The notes below the pieces were generated by a model. The model had not been told where the DNA came from. It did not search any database and saw only the letters and a program-made list of their open reading frames with translations. The position numbers were made by a program, and so were the translations under genes. A stretch of 64,000 nucleotides of DNA from NCBI GenBank assembly GCA_036365145.1, contig JAEOAD010002712.1:2189001-2253000 (forward strand), in the 5' to 3' direction. Of this stretch, positions 52,274-62,784 are shown piece after piece; the stretch's first letter is position 1; each line of letters begins with the position of its first letter. This DNA is from Orientallactaga sibirica (taxonomy: Eukaryota; Chordata; Mammalia; Rodentia; Dipodidae).

Positions 52274-52475
52274 GGGCTGGAGAAATAGCTTAGCAGGTAA
52301 GGTGCTTGCCTGCAAAGGCTAACAATGTAGGCAACCCAGATTCATTTCCCCAGTACCCACACAAGGCCAGACACACAAAGTGGCATGTGCATCTGGAGTT
52401 TGTTTGCAGTGCCTAGAGACCCTGGTGTGCCCATTCTCTCTCTTTCTCTCCCCTTGTAAATAAATAACTTAAAGA
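52274..52475 (+). mobile_element. DIP-type SINE
   Basis: 'gggctggagaaatagcttag' head. Confidence 0.85.
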
Positions 52476-52489
52476 AAAAAAGAATCTAG

Positions 52490-52710
52490 GTCTGGAGAGA
52501 TGGCTTAGCAGTTAAGGCAAGCACCTGCAAAACCTAATGACCTAGGTTCAATTCCCCAGTACCCATGTAAAGCCAGATGCACAAAGTGGTGCATGTATCT
52601 GGAGTCCATTTGCTGTGGCTCAAAGCCACCCTGAGACTACATAGTGAATTCCAGGTCAGGCTGAGCTAGAGTGAAACCCTACCTTGAAAAACCAGTAATT
52701 AAAAATAAAA
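52490..52710 (+). mobile_element. Chimeric SINE: DIP-type head, B1-like end
   Basis: DIP to 'catttgctgtggct' at about 52620, then directly B1 'caaagccaccctgagactac' to the A-rich tail. Confidence 0.75.
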
Positions 52711-52818
52711 TAAACAATGAACATGCACACACGTTACACACGTACCAAAAATGACATAAATTTTCACTTAGCTTATTGAAAGTCTCATATTATTTCCATA
52801 AGAACTTGGGGGAGGTCT

Positions 52819-53032
52819 GGGCTGGAGAAATGGCTTAGCAGTTAAGGTGTTTGCCTGCAAAGCCAAAGGATCCCGGTTCAATTCTCCAGGACCCACGTAA
52901 GACCGATGCCTGAGGGGCACATGCATCTGGAGTTCATTTGCAGTGGCTAGAGGTCCTGGCATGCCCATTTTCTCTCTGTCTGCCTCTCTCTCTCTCTCTC
53001 TCTCTCTGCTTGCAAATAAATAAAAATTTAAA
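52819..53032 (+). mobile_element. DIP-type SINE
   Basis: 'gggctggagaaatggcttag' head, (CT)n, AAATAAATAAAAAT tail. Confidence 0.9.
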
Positions 53033-53172
53033 AATATATAAAAAAAGAACTTGGGGGAAATTACTGATAAAACAATTAGAAGAGAGCAGTAATATTTATA
53101 AACTCTCCATTGTATCCAAAATAACTTGAGGCAGCTCATGAGGAAACACCCAAATTGTGTCTGTACAATACT

Positions 53173-53174
<2 letters not shown>

Positions 53175-53204
<30 letters not shown>

Positions 53205-53630
53205 CGAGGTAGGTCTCGCTCTAGCCCAGGCTGACCTGGAATTCACTCTGTATTCTCAGGGTGGCCTTGAACTCATGGCAATCCTCCTACCTCTGCCTCC
53301 CGAGTGCTGGGATTAAAGGCGTGTGCCACCACGCCCGGCTTTACAATACTGTTTTTAGCATTAATAATATTCATTGGTGTCCCCCTAGCAATTGGTCATT
53401 TGTTTTTTAAGTTTGTTTAAAATAGTTTTTTTTTTCCAATATTTTTTTGAGGCAGGGTCTTGCACAAGCTTCCTCAAACTTGTGCCTCCTGCCTCAGCCT
53501 CCTGAGTGCCGGGTTTACAGGAGTGCTCTACCACACACAGGGTTTAGGGTAGGGTCTCACTCTGGTCCAGGCTGACCTAGTCTCAGGGTGGCCTTGAACT
53601 CTCGGCGATCCTCCACAGTGCAGCTCTGAA
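53175..53630 (-). mobile_element. B1-like SINE and two further B1 fragments
   Basis: Full copy at 53175-53341 with a 30-T run; partial copies at about 53445-53540 and 53542-53616. Confidence 0.75.
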
Positions 53631-53852
53631 GTCATTTTTCTATCTCCTTCCCCTAGCCTCTTATATGGAAAAGAATGCTCAGTGGTTATTCAGTGAGTGA
53701 ATCGATATCATTAGTATAATAGATAGCAGAATGAATTCCTGATGTCCAGGCCTGGGACTGTGGGATTGCTAATACACCATCCCTTTGGTCAGCTGGGGGA
53801 AGAAGCTGGGTGTGGCCCGTGGATATATATATATTGAAGAAAACACTTCTGA

Positions 53853-54065
53853 GCTGGAGAGATAGCTTAGCAGTTAAGGCATTTGCCTGCAAAGCCAAAG
53901 GATCCTGGTTCGACTCTCCAGGACCCATGTAAGCCAGATGCACAAGGGGGTACATGCATCTGGAGTTTGTTTACAGTGGCTAGAGGCCCTGGTGTGCCCA
54001 TTCAATCTCTCTCTCTCTCTCCCTCTCTTTCCCTCTTTCTCTCTCTCAAATAAATAAATAAAAAT
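53853..54065 (+). mobile_element. DIP-type SINE
   Basis: 'gagctggagagatagcttag' head, long CT run, AAATAAATAAAAAT tail. Confidence 0.9.
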
Positions 54066-54574
54066 ATTTTTTAAAGTACAATAAAAATAAATGTGAATAT
54101 ATACAGTAAATTGGAGGATGGCAAAATGCTGTGTTTAATCCTAGCTCTTTCCTCATCATTTGCCATAAATACAATACACACAGCTTAATGAAATGGGAAT
54201 ATTTATTCCCATTTTATAGTTGCTTTAACATCTTACAGATGTCAAATTATTTATCCAGGGACATAGGGCTGATAACAAATGGTCTCTGACTCTGAAACTT
54301 CTCTTAACCAGGGTTCTACGAGTAGAATGGCACAGATCAGAACATTCCATCTCCAGGGTAACATCCTAGCAGGTTGTCTGATCCACATTGTGGATTTTAA
54401 GTGTCGGGAGTATCGGGTTGCTATTTGTTAAAGGTAATTTATAATACTGAATCTTTGTTCCTGGGCTTTGGTCACTCACATATGGCTCCAGAATACACGA
54501 CCTTTTATCCCCTGGGAGATGAGAACGGTGTGGTTTGCATCTCCAAGACAATAAAATTGGAAACAGCATGGTGT
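54066..54574. other. Sequence upstream of the SPATA45 coding exon, no recognised element
   Basis: Appears single-copy. A minus-strand 80-codon frame here (54366-54608) is unrecognised and overlaps a SINE. Confidence 0.45.
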
Positions 54575-54700
54575 CAGTAGTACCAGCACTGGGAGGTGGG
54601 GTTGCCATGAGTTCAAGGCCAACCTGGGACTACAGAGTGAGTTATAGCTTAGTCTGGGCTAGAGTGAGACCCTGCCTTGAACCTCCGCCACCCCCACCCT
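54575..54700 (+). mobile_element. Truncated B1-like SINE
   Basis: 'ccagcactgggaggtgg' to 'gagtgagaccctgccttg', followed by a C-rich stretch. Confidence 0.7.
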
Positions 54701-54841
54701 TACCCTCGCCACAAAATTGAGGTGAGGTGTGAATACCTGATGCGTGTAAATGTCAATATGGTGGAGAATCCTGGCTTCTAAGTTGGGCAGGCAACTAACC
54801 CTATTTTCCCTTAGTTTGCAGGACATTGGGTTGTTGGCATA

Positions 54842-55118
54842 ATGGCATCTGTGGACAAGAGCAGTGAGATCCTTAAAAAGCACGGGGCCAGCAGGAAGCA
54901 GCTCCTGCAGGAATTGAATGAGTGGCGCGAATCCAACTGCCTAGTGGAAAGAAGCAATCAAGTCAGCCTCCTGAGGGTCCAAAAGAGGCACTTCCGGCTT
55001 GCCTGTCAGTCCTTAGCGGGCCCCCAGATCAACGAACAGGATCCCGAAAGCAGCAGGAGCTCCTGGGCCAAACCGAATCTCCTTACTCACAAGGAGAAAA
55101 GGCACTTTCCACCAAAAA
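54842..55118 (+). CDS. SPATA45: SPATA45 (spermatogenesis-associated 45), main coding exon
   Basis: Exon from 54822 (after 'ttagtttgcag') to 55118 (donor GTAAGG). The ATG at 54842 opens 92 full codons plus one base, so the exon ends in phase 1; the human protein is about 98 residues, so only a few more would come from the next exon. Recognised by the conserved core ESNCLVERSNQVSLLRVQKR followed by HF, and by the later KRHFPPK. It is small, charged, with no signal peptide or membrane segment. Its biochemical role is unknown; the name comes from testis expression. It is divergent from FLVCR1, as in human 1q32. I could not place the 5' non-coding exon or the short final exon. Confidence 0.85.
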
Positions 55119-55700
55119 GTAAGGGGTTTATAGCAGGATGCTCACCCAGGTCATAGGAGGTATGGATCATAGGAAAACCCAGGCAGAATTTCTAGGATTG
55201 ACAGGCTCCTGGGTGTTGCCTGGATGCTTGGAAGACAATGTGTCTGAGGGAAAGGTCCCGGCAATAGGCTGTTTGGTGTTAGACCTGCTATAAACCGCAC
55301 TTATTTTCTATGTGTGTCCGGATCCCAGGCCATCCGCAGCGGGTCATCCAGTGTGCTGGCCTCTGGGTCCTGTGATCTGCGTTCTCAGTAGACTAAGGTG
55401 ATTCTGACGCTGGACCTGAGACCCATGTTTTGAGAAAAGTTATTCTACATAAAACTTTAGAGACCTCCTGTCTCACCAATTTCTGCTTTCTTGGCAAGCA
55501 TTTCATGTACAAAACTGAAGTGAAACAGACAGGAATTGGATGACAAATGTCACATTGCCCTGAAAGGAAGTACTAAGAAGGTGGTGGGAAGCTAGGTCAA
55601 GGGGGGGGGGGTGGCATGTGGCAATGGCAGAATTATTTCTACCTCTGTAGGGAGAGGAGCTGGGAAAGCACCAGTTGCTTTAGTGTTTTTACAAACATTC
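55119..55700. other. SPATA45 intron or 3' flank
   Basis: No recognised repeat except a G run near 55601-55611. The last SPATA45 exon may lie here or further right; several CAG acceptors exist but none is convincing. Confidence 0.4.
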
Positions 55701-55706
55701 GTTGTG

Positions 55707-55899
55707 GGGGCTGGGCAGATTGCTTAGTGGTTAAAGGTGCTTGCTTGCAAAGTCTGCCATTATGGGTAATATTCCTCAGGACCCATGTAAAGCCAGATGT
55801 ACAAAGTGGTGCGTGTATGTGAGTTTACTGCAGCAAGAGGCCCTAGGGTGCCCATTCTCTCTCTCCTCTCTCTCTTTCACACGTAAACCCACAAATAAA
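55707..55899 (+). mobile_element. DIP-type SINE
   Basis: 'gggggctgggcagattgctt' head, (CT)n, A-rich tail. Confidence 0.8.
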
Positions 55900-55908
55900 A
55901 TGTTTTTA

Positions 55909-56490
55909 GGGCTGGAGAAATGGCTTAGTAGTTAAGGCATTTGCCTGTGAAGCCAAAGGACCCAGGTTCTGTTGGAGTCCCTCCTAGGGCCAGCCCAGGA
56001 GGGGATGCAGGGTCTCCACCAGGTAGGGGAGTCACGACACAGATACCGGGAGCTGGGTGGAAGCAGGCAGAGGGCTAGCTGCTGCAAACTCCTTTATTCG
56101 GGGAAGTACAAGGGTTTTAAGGGTTTGCCAGCCAATCGTTATATGGGGTGGTTCCCTTCTTGTGACCAATGACAGCCTGGCTCTGGGCAGATCAAGTTGC
56201 TTCCCGGCATGGGGCTGTAGCTGTTCTCAGGCCAGGCCTGTGCAGAATGCCACGTCCACAGAAGCTACTTCCTGGTTCCTCCTAGCAGGCAGCCTGGCTA
56301 GGGCCCAACCTGCATTGTGCCATACAAGGTTCAATTCCCCAGGACCCACGTAAGCCAGATGCACAAGGGGCAAATGCATCTGGAGTTTGTTTGCAGTGGC
56401 TAGAGGCCCTGGTGTGTCCATTCTCTCTCTGCATCTCTCTTCTCTCTCTTCTCTCTCTCGCTCTCTCTCTGCTTAAAAAAATAAAATTTA
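55909..56490 (+). mobile_element. DIP-type SINE split by a solo LTR
   Basis: Head at 55909-55969; body and tail resume at 56327. The break falls exactly in the B-box 'ggttc'. Confidence 0.9.
55970..56326 (-). mobile_element. Solo LTR, class II (ERVK-like), copy A
   Basis: 357 bp, reversed: begins TGTTGGAGTCCC and ends GTGCCATACA on the plus strand. Flanked by a perfect 6 bp duplication AGGTTC (55964-55969 and 56327-56332). On its own strand it carries 'attggtcac' (CCAAT-like context), 'ccatataacg', and AATAAA. The 6 bp duplication is typical of class II retroviruses. Confidence 0.88.
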
Positions 56491-57366
56491 AAAAATAAAA
56501 ATGAATTAAACATATTTTAAATTATTCATTAAAATTTAGTCTATGAAAAAACATTGATTGTGAATACATGAGTCAAATCAGGCAGCTGTCAGTATGAAAA
56601 AAAGCATGTGTGTGTAATCTATTTGTTATAGCTTATATGATACAGGAATTGGGGTGTCTTTGAGAGCCTTTCTTGGCTCTTGGTTGGGCAGTACCTCAGG
56701 GGTTAGGATGTTGGACATTCATGGTCACACAAAACTTCCAGAGTCAGTGACATTCACGTTCTTGTCTTATGAATTTGATGAATGAAATCCACAGACCATA
56801 GAGGATAGAGGTGAGGAAGATTTTATTATAGAGCTCTAGAGAAGGAAAGAAGGCAGAGCTCCTGCTGTAAGGCAGGAGGGCTTCTCTGGAAATGGAAAAA
56901 CCCACCTAGTGTCTCTGATTGGGGTCTTTTCTGGGAATGTCCTGGACAGGGCTGAGCTGGTCAGTTCAGCTCCCACATAAGGTATCTAGGAAAGGGGGTA
57001 ATCACATTTCCTTTCGTAGGGAAGGGAATAATTCTTCAAGGGAGGAACTTTCCAGGAAAGAGATAAGGAAAAAACAGATCTCATGTCATATGTTCAGGCA
57101 TCTAGTAATCTTATTCTCATCTTCTGGTCAGGTTTTAGGAGAACAGAGATAAGGAAGAAAACAGATCCCCCCTAAAGAGGCCCAAGGACATTCCTCACAT
57201 TTACTTTAGGGGACTATGTTACCCCTAAACTGCCTTAACACATTAATTTAGTTGACAAACAAAAGAATGGAATATTGGCCATGGATTGGCTGACTTTGCA
57301 TTTGGCCAATGCTCCCAGCAAGCAGTGTAGGGAGATGATGCAGTGTGCCATGGAAAAACCAAGGTT
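56491..57366 (-). other. Mostly unclassified; possible decayed LTR at about 56740-57180
   Basis: On the minus strand 'ataataaaatcttcctcacc' resembles a retroviral R-region polyadenylation signal. A phrase ('gaacagagataaggaagaaa') and a related one ('aagagataaggaaaaaacag') form a short repeat. Ends not identified. Confidence 0.3.
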
Positions 57367-57813
57367 TTTTTGTATTTATTTATTTATTTGAGACAGAGAA
57401 AGAGAGAAAGAGAGGGAGAGAATGGGCATGCTAGGGCCTCTAGCCACTGCAAACGAACTCCAGATGCATGTTCCACCATATGCATCTGGCTTACGTGGGG
57501 ACTGGGGAGTCAAGCCTTGAACTGGGGTCCTTAGGCTTCAACAGGCAAGCACTTAACCACTAAGCCATCTCTCTAGCCCTGTTTTTTTAAAAATATTTTC
57601 CTTATTTATTTGAGAGAGAGAGAGAGAGCGGGAAAGGGAGAGAGAGAGAGAGAGAGAGAATGGGAATGGCAGGGCTTCTAGCCCTGCAAACAAACTCCAG
57701 ATTCATGCACCACCTTGTGCATCTGGCTTATGTGGGTCCTGGGGAATCAAACCTGGGTCTTTTGGCTTTGCAGGCAAGCGCCTTAACTGCTAAGTCATCT
57801 CATGTCTCCAGTC
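57367..57813 (-). mobile_element. Two DIP-type SINEs in tandem
   Basis: 57367-57579 (tail TTTATTTATTTATTTGAG, head end 'catctctctagccc') and 57590-57813 (tail TTATTTATTTGAG, head end 'tctccagtccc'). Confidence 0.88.
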
Positions 57814-58330
57814 CCAGGACTGTGTTTTAAAGTCAATCTATAAAGTAAATCATGGGGTTCTTTTCCTCAAAAATTAACACCTTTATAATGATGAATGTCT
57901 TAGCATTCTTAATTCTAAAAGAAAGTATAATCTTTTTTCTCATTGAATTATTTGAAACTCAAAAAATTAAGTTATAGCTAATATGTTAGGTTTCACAACT
58001 TTGATGGTGGAGGGAAAAATCTGCTGCCTAGAATAAGCACAGGGTTCAACTTTATAGGAGCACTCATGTTTTTGCACAACTCAGAGACTAATACATCCTT
58101 AGGGACTTTGACTTTGTTAGAGGATCAGTTTGTCGTAATACCTACTCTTGCATACTCTGCTGGTTTTCATTAAATGTGTATATGTTTCAGTTAAATTTTA
58201 GAATTTGCCTGTATTTTGTTCCACCCAGCCTAGTATAATATTCTCACAGCAGGCAAACCCTACACCAGGGTCACTTTAGTGGTACTCTGAGAGTTTTAAG
58301 AGCCACACCTAGCATCTTAAGCTCCTACCC
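57814..58330. other. No recognised element
   Basis: AT-rich sequence left of the L1; probably partly L1 5' sequence but I cannot show it. Confidence 0.4.
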
Positions 58331-58720
58331 TGAAGATATATAACATCAGATTGATTGATGCATATAATAATACTGCTAATAATTAGAAAATCCAAGCATT
58401 AAATTAATCCAAGATGCAAAAATCTCTACATTATAATACAAGACACAAAAAATCAAGACAATATAAATCCACCAAAAAGAATAAATCCATTAGAAATGAC
58501 CTCCACTGAGACTGATTTAGAGGAAATGCCTAAGAAATATATCAAAAGAATGATTGTAAATATGCTCAAAGAAATCAAAGGGGAAATCAAAGGAATCAAA
58601 GAAGACACCGGAAACCAATTTAATAAAATAAGGAGGTCAATACAAGACATGAATAAGGAAATAGAAATAATAAAGAAAAAACAGTCAGAAATACTAGCAA
58701 TGAAAAACATAGTAAGTTGG

Positions 58721-58925
58721 TCTGGAGAGATGGCTTAGAGGTTAAGGCACATGCCTGCAAAGCCTAAGGACCCCAGTTCAATTCTCCAGGTCCCACGTAA
58801 GCCAGATGCACAAGGGGGCGCACATGTCTGGAGTTTGTTTGCAGTGGCTGGAGGCCCTGGTGCACCCATTCTCGTTCTCCCTCTCTCTCTTTCCCTCTCT
58901 CTGTCTCAAATAAATAAAAAATAAA
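58721..58925 (+). mobile_element. DIP-type SINE in the L1
   Basis: 'ggtctggagagatggcttag' head; AAATAAATAAAAAAT-like tail. Confidence 0.9.
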
Positions 58926-58989
58926 TAAAATCTTTTAAAAATTTTTAAAAAGAAAAACACAGTAAGTCAAATAAAAAACTCTGTGGAGG

Positions 58990-59210
58990 GGTTGGAGAGA
59001 TGACTTAGTGGTTAAGGCATATGCCTGCAAAGCCTAAAGACTCCGGTTCAATTCTCCAGGTCCCACATAAGCCAGATGCACATGGTGGTACATGTGTCTG
59101 GAGTTCATTTGCATTGGCTAGAGGCCCTGGCACACCCATTCTCACTCTTCCTCTTCTTTCTCTCTCTCTGTCTCTAATAAATGAAATAAATAAAAAAAAA
59201 TAAACAAACA
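58990..59210 (+). mobile_element. DIP-type SINE in the L1
   Basis: 'ggttggagagatgacttagt' head. L1 words are repeated around it ('aaaactctgtgg' left, 'aaaactctgtggg' right), consistent with a target duplication. Confidence 0.9.
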
Positions 59211-59829
59211 AAAAAAACTCTGTGGGAAGTCCCATCAGTAGAATGGATGAAGGAGAGAAAAGAATATCTAAACTCGATCTAATACAGTCCAACAAAAAGA
59301 AAGACAAACTAATAGGAAGGTATGAATGGGAATTTCAACATATTTGGGACAGTATGAAAGGTCAAACATAAGAATTCAGGGTACAGTAGAAAGAGAAGAA
59401 TTTCACTCCAAAGGCATAGGCATTTTCAACAAAATCATAGAAGAAAACTTCCCCCAAAATGGGAAAGAGATGCCAAGGCAGATACAGGAAGCCTTTAGAA
59501 CACCAAACAGACAAAACCTGGAAAGAACCTCTCCTCACCATATTATAACTAAACTACCAAACACACAAACCAAAGAATTAAATATATTGAAAACAGAGAG
59601 AAAAATCAAGTCACATACAAAGGCAAGCCCATCAGGATAATAACAGATTTCTCAACACAAACTTTAAATGACAGAAGGGCTTGGAGTGATGTATTCCAAG
59701 TTCTGAAAGATAACAACTGTCAACCAAGGTTACTTTATCCTGCAATGCTATCCATTCAAATAGATGGAGAAATAAGGGCATTCCACAACAAAAGCAGACT
59801 AAAGGAATATTTGAAGACAAAACCAGCTC

Positions 59830-60213
59830 TGTATGACACAATACAGGTTGGGTTCTAGCCAGGCTGCCTGCTAGAAGAAACCAGGAAGTGGCTTCTGTGA
59901 ACATGGCATCCTGTACAGGCCTGCCGTGACAACAGCTACAGTCCCATGCTCATGAGCAACCTGCTGCGAGATGATCTGCCTGGAGACAGGCTGTCATTGG
60001 TCACAAGAAGAGAACTACCCCATACAACGATTTGGCCAGCCAAACCCTTAAAACCCCCTACACTTCCTTGAATATACAAGTTTGCAGCAGCTTGCCCTCT
60101 GCCTGCTTCCACCCAACTCCCAGAGTCTGTGTCGTAAGTCCATGCCTCTCACCCCCTACTCAGCGGAGACCCTGAGGTTCCCTCCTGGGCTGGCCCTAGG
60201 AGGGACCCCAACA
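59830..60213 (+). mobile_element. Solo LTR, class II (ERVK-like), copy B
   Basis: 384 bp, TGTATGACACAATAC ... GGACCCCAACA; clearly the same LTR as copy A read in reverse. Perfect 6 bp duplication CAGCTC at 59824-59829 and 60214-60219. The polyadenylation signal seen in copy A (AATAAA) is AATATA here. Confidence 0.88.
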
Positions 60214-60359
60214 CAGCTCTACATAAAATACTTGAAAGGATTCTTCATGCTAAAGAGAAAAAAAGCACACATATAAGGAACCTGGAAAAAAGAAACCATA
60301 CTCCAATACTAGTTAATACAACTGGAAGAACTACAAAACAAGAAAAATGGCAAAAATAA

Positions 60360-60362
60360 TAA

Positions 60363-60413
<51 letters not shown>

Positions 60414-60557
60414 TTTTTTGAGGTAGGATCTCACTCTGGCCCAGGCTGACCTGGAATTCATTCTGTATTCTCATGCTGTCCTCAAACTCACGGCAATCCT
60501 CCTACCTTTGCCTCCTGAGTGCTGGGATTAAAGGCGTGCACCACCACACCTGGCTAA
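60360..60557 (-). mobile_element. B1-like SINE with (CTTT)n, in the L1
   Basis: (CTTT)n at 60365-60411, then 'ttgaggtaggatctcactct' to 'ccaccacacctggct'. Confidence 0.88.
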
Positions 60558-61129
60558 TAATAACTCTTAATATCAATGGCCTCAATGCCCCAACCAAAAG
60601 ACACAGGTTTGCAGACTGGGTTAAAAAGCAGGGTCCTTCAATCGGTTGCCTCCAAGAAACTCACCTTTCTACAAAGAATGGACACTATCTTAGGGTAAAA
60701 GGTTGGAAAATGGTGTTTTAAGCAAATGGGCCTAGAAAACAAGCAGGGATCACTATCCTAATATCTGACAGGATCACCAACATTAATTATCTGATAAGGA
60801 AGGTCACTTTATAATAATTAAAGGGTAGACTTCAGACCAACATTAATTAGGAAAGATAGGAGAAATGGTCACTTTATAATAAGCCTGGGCCAAGAAACAC
60901 TCCAACAAGAGGACATTACAATCCTAAACATATATGTTCCTAACATGGGGCTCCCAATTTTATCAAATGCTATTAGAACTAAGGTCACGGATAACACAAA
61001 ACACAATTGTAGTGGCGACTTCAACACCCCACTCTCAATACACTGAGCTGCTTTCTCCCATTCCTGCTCTGAGAAAAGAACCTTCACAGCTCACTTGAGG
61101 ATTCACCACCAAACAGCCTTCTAGCCATC

Positions 61130-61430
61130 TGGTCACACGGCTAGAGAAGCTTCTCTTTCCAGATGGCGGTGACCTTGGGATGACTCAGAAGGCACCATGG
61201 TGCTGAGAAGAAGTGACAGAGGAGTGCTCAGCACTGAAATATCTCTAACACACCTTCCAGGTTCAGGGTCCATTGTGGAAGAGGTGATGGAAAGAATGTA
61301 AGAGCCAAAGGAAGGGTAGGACTCCTTACAAAGCACTCCTCCAGACACAAAATGGTCTGGATATCCGTGATCTTGCAGTGCTTGACAGTACCTACACAAG
61401 AACATCATAATAGGAGGGGGAAAATAAAAT
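61130..61430 (+). mobile_element. L1 3' UTR fragment
   Basis: 'agagaagcttctctttccag', 'gtaagagccaaaggaagggt' match the 26.4 kb copy closely. It follows the ORF2 remnant directly, so the L1 probably lost most of ORF2 by internal deletion. Confidence 0.65.
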
Positions 61431-61455
61431 AAACAAATTTAAAAATTTTTTAATT

Positions 61456-61640
61456 TGCTGGGCATATTGGTGCACACCTTTAATCCCAGCACAGAGGCAG
61501 GAGGCACCCTGAGGGCATGAGGATTCCAGGTCAGCCTGAGAGTGAGGCCACCCTGAAAAAGGATACAGAGTTTGAATTCCAGGTCAGCCTGGGCTATGAG
61601 TGAGACCCTACCTCTGCCTCCCAGGTGCTGGGAAAAAGAA
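61456..61640 (+). mobile_element. Rearranged B1-like SINE
   Basis: B1 segments repeated and out of order ('attccaggtcagcctg' twice). Confidence 0.6.
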
Positions 61641-61654
61641 AAAAATTCAAATTT

Positions 61655-61806
61655 TTTTAAATATTTTAATTTATTTATTTATTTACCAGAAATCAGAAAC
61701 CAGAACTTCAGATGCATGCACCCCTTGTGCATCTGGCTTACGTGGGTCCTGGAGAGAAACCGGGGTCCCAGGCTGAAAGTGTTTAACCACTCCCTCTCCA
61801 GCCCCT
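61655..61806 (-). mobile_element. DIP-type SINE, internally deleted
   Basis: Tail TTTATTTATTTATTTACC, head end 'ccctctccagccc'. The phrase 'atcagaaaccagaacttcag' recurs at 61836. Confidence 0.7.
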
Positions 61807-62029
61807 AAAATTTAAATTTTTTAAAAAAATTTACCATCAGAAACCAGAACTTCAGGCTTGCTCTAGAAAATTCCCATTGTAAAAGGATCTGGGACGTTAC
61901 CACTAAGATTTGATAAACTTGCTAGTTTGGTATACTTCAACACAGATCAAATCGAACGAGAGGCATCATTTACTCCAGAGTAACCCCTTCTCTCTAGAAG
62001 ACAGCCCCGGTCTGTTTGCTGAATGTTGA

Positions 62030-62780
62030 AGAATGTGGAAGTGCAACACTGTCCCTTATTGTCCCAGGCATTACAGACCGCATGTGGACTTAACCTGCCA
62101 GAGGACTTAAATTTCACCTCTCTTCTGATGACGCCCACATGTCTATTTCTGCTCCTCACCTCCCTCCTGACCTCCAGCCATGCATATCAGATTGCATATT
62201 TTACACCACACTTCCACTTGAGCTGTCTGCAGTTTACTCTTGCTAAAACAGAATTCCTGCACACCGCCCAGCCCTTTCTTCCTCATATCAGCAAAGGCCA
62301 AAGACCTGGCAGGACCTCTGACGGATCTCTTGACCTCACGTCCCACATCTGATGTGTTAGCAAAGCCGTCCAACTCCTCCTATCAAAGCTGTCCTGAATC
62401 TGAACCCTGCTACCTCCCTGACCTAATGCGAGCGTCTCTGGAAATATAGCAGGGGCCGCCTGACTACCCAGCTGCCACTCTTGCTGCCCTCCGTTAACTT
62501 CACACAACAGCCTGAGTGACCTCCTAACTATATACATTATGGCCAGGTCTGATGGCACATACTTTGAATCCCAGCACTCGGGGGCAGAGGTAGGAGGATC
62601 ACCGTGAGTTCAAGGCTCTGTCTGGGACTACAGACAGAGTGAGTTCCAGGTCAGCCTAGGCTACAATGAGACCCTACCTAGAAAAAAAAATAGACATTAT
62701 GCCACTCACTCAAGGCTTACCTGTGGCTTCTCACCACACAGGGTAAAGTCCACTCTGACCTACAGTCCTGGGCTTTTTTT
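62030..62780 (+). mobile_element. Fossil L2 (LINE-2) 3' part
   Basis: Ordered L2 landmarks: 'ctcctcacctccctcctgac', 'ctaaaacagaattcctgcac', 'tcatatcagcaaaggcc', 'ctcacgtcccacatctgatg', 'cacaacagcctgagtgacc', then after a B1 'cttctcaccacacagggtaa'. L2 is an ancient mammalian LINE family no longer active. Confidence 0.75.
62542..62685 (+). mobile_element. B1-like SINE in the L2
   Basis: 'ggccaggtctgatggcacat' to 'gagaccctacctag' and poly-A. Confidence 0.85.
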
Positions 62781-62784
62781 TTTT

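Larger units (their letters stand above)
58330..61080 (+). mobile_element. L1 with ORF1 and ORF2 endonuclease remnants, multiply interrupted
   Basis: ORF1-like coding pieces at 58496-58720 (Lys/Glu/Ile-rich coiled-coil style) and 59326-59640, then 'caaccaaggttactttatcc' and 'aagagaaaaaaagcacacat', typical of L1. ORF2 starts near 60560: 'ITLNINGLNAPTKRHRFADW' and 'GCLQETHLSTK' are the endonuclease N-terminus with its catalytic Asn and Glu motifs. Interrupted by two DIP SINEs, a solo LTR and a B1. The reading frames are broken and the reverse transcriptase is absent. Confidence 0.85.

Noticed and set aside
55390..55410. Candidate last exon of SPATA45 after a CAG near 55388
   Set aside because: It would add only two codons before a stop, and the pyrimidine tract is weak; not supportable without transcripts.
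62023..62352. 109-codon frame
   Set aside because: Runs through fossil L2 sequence in an arbitrary frame.
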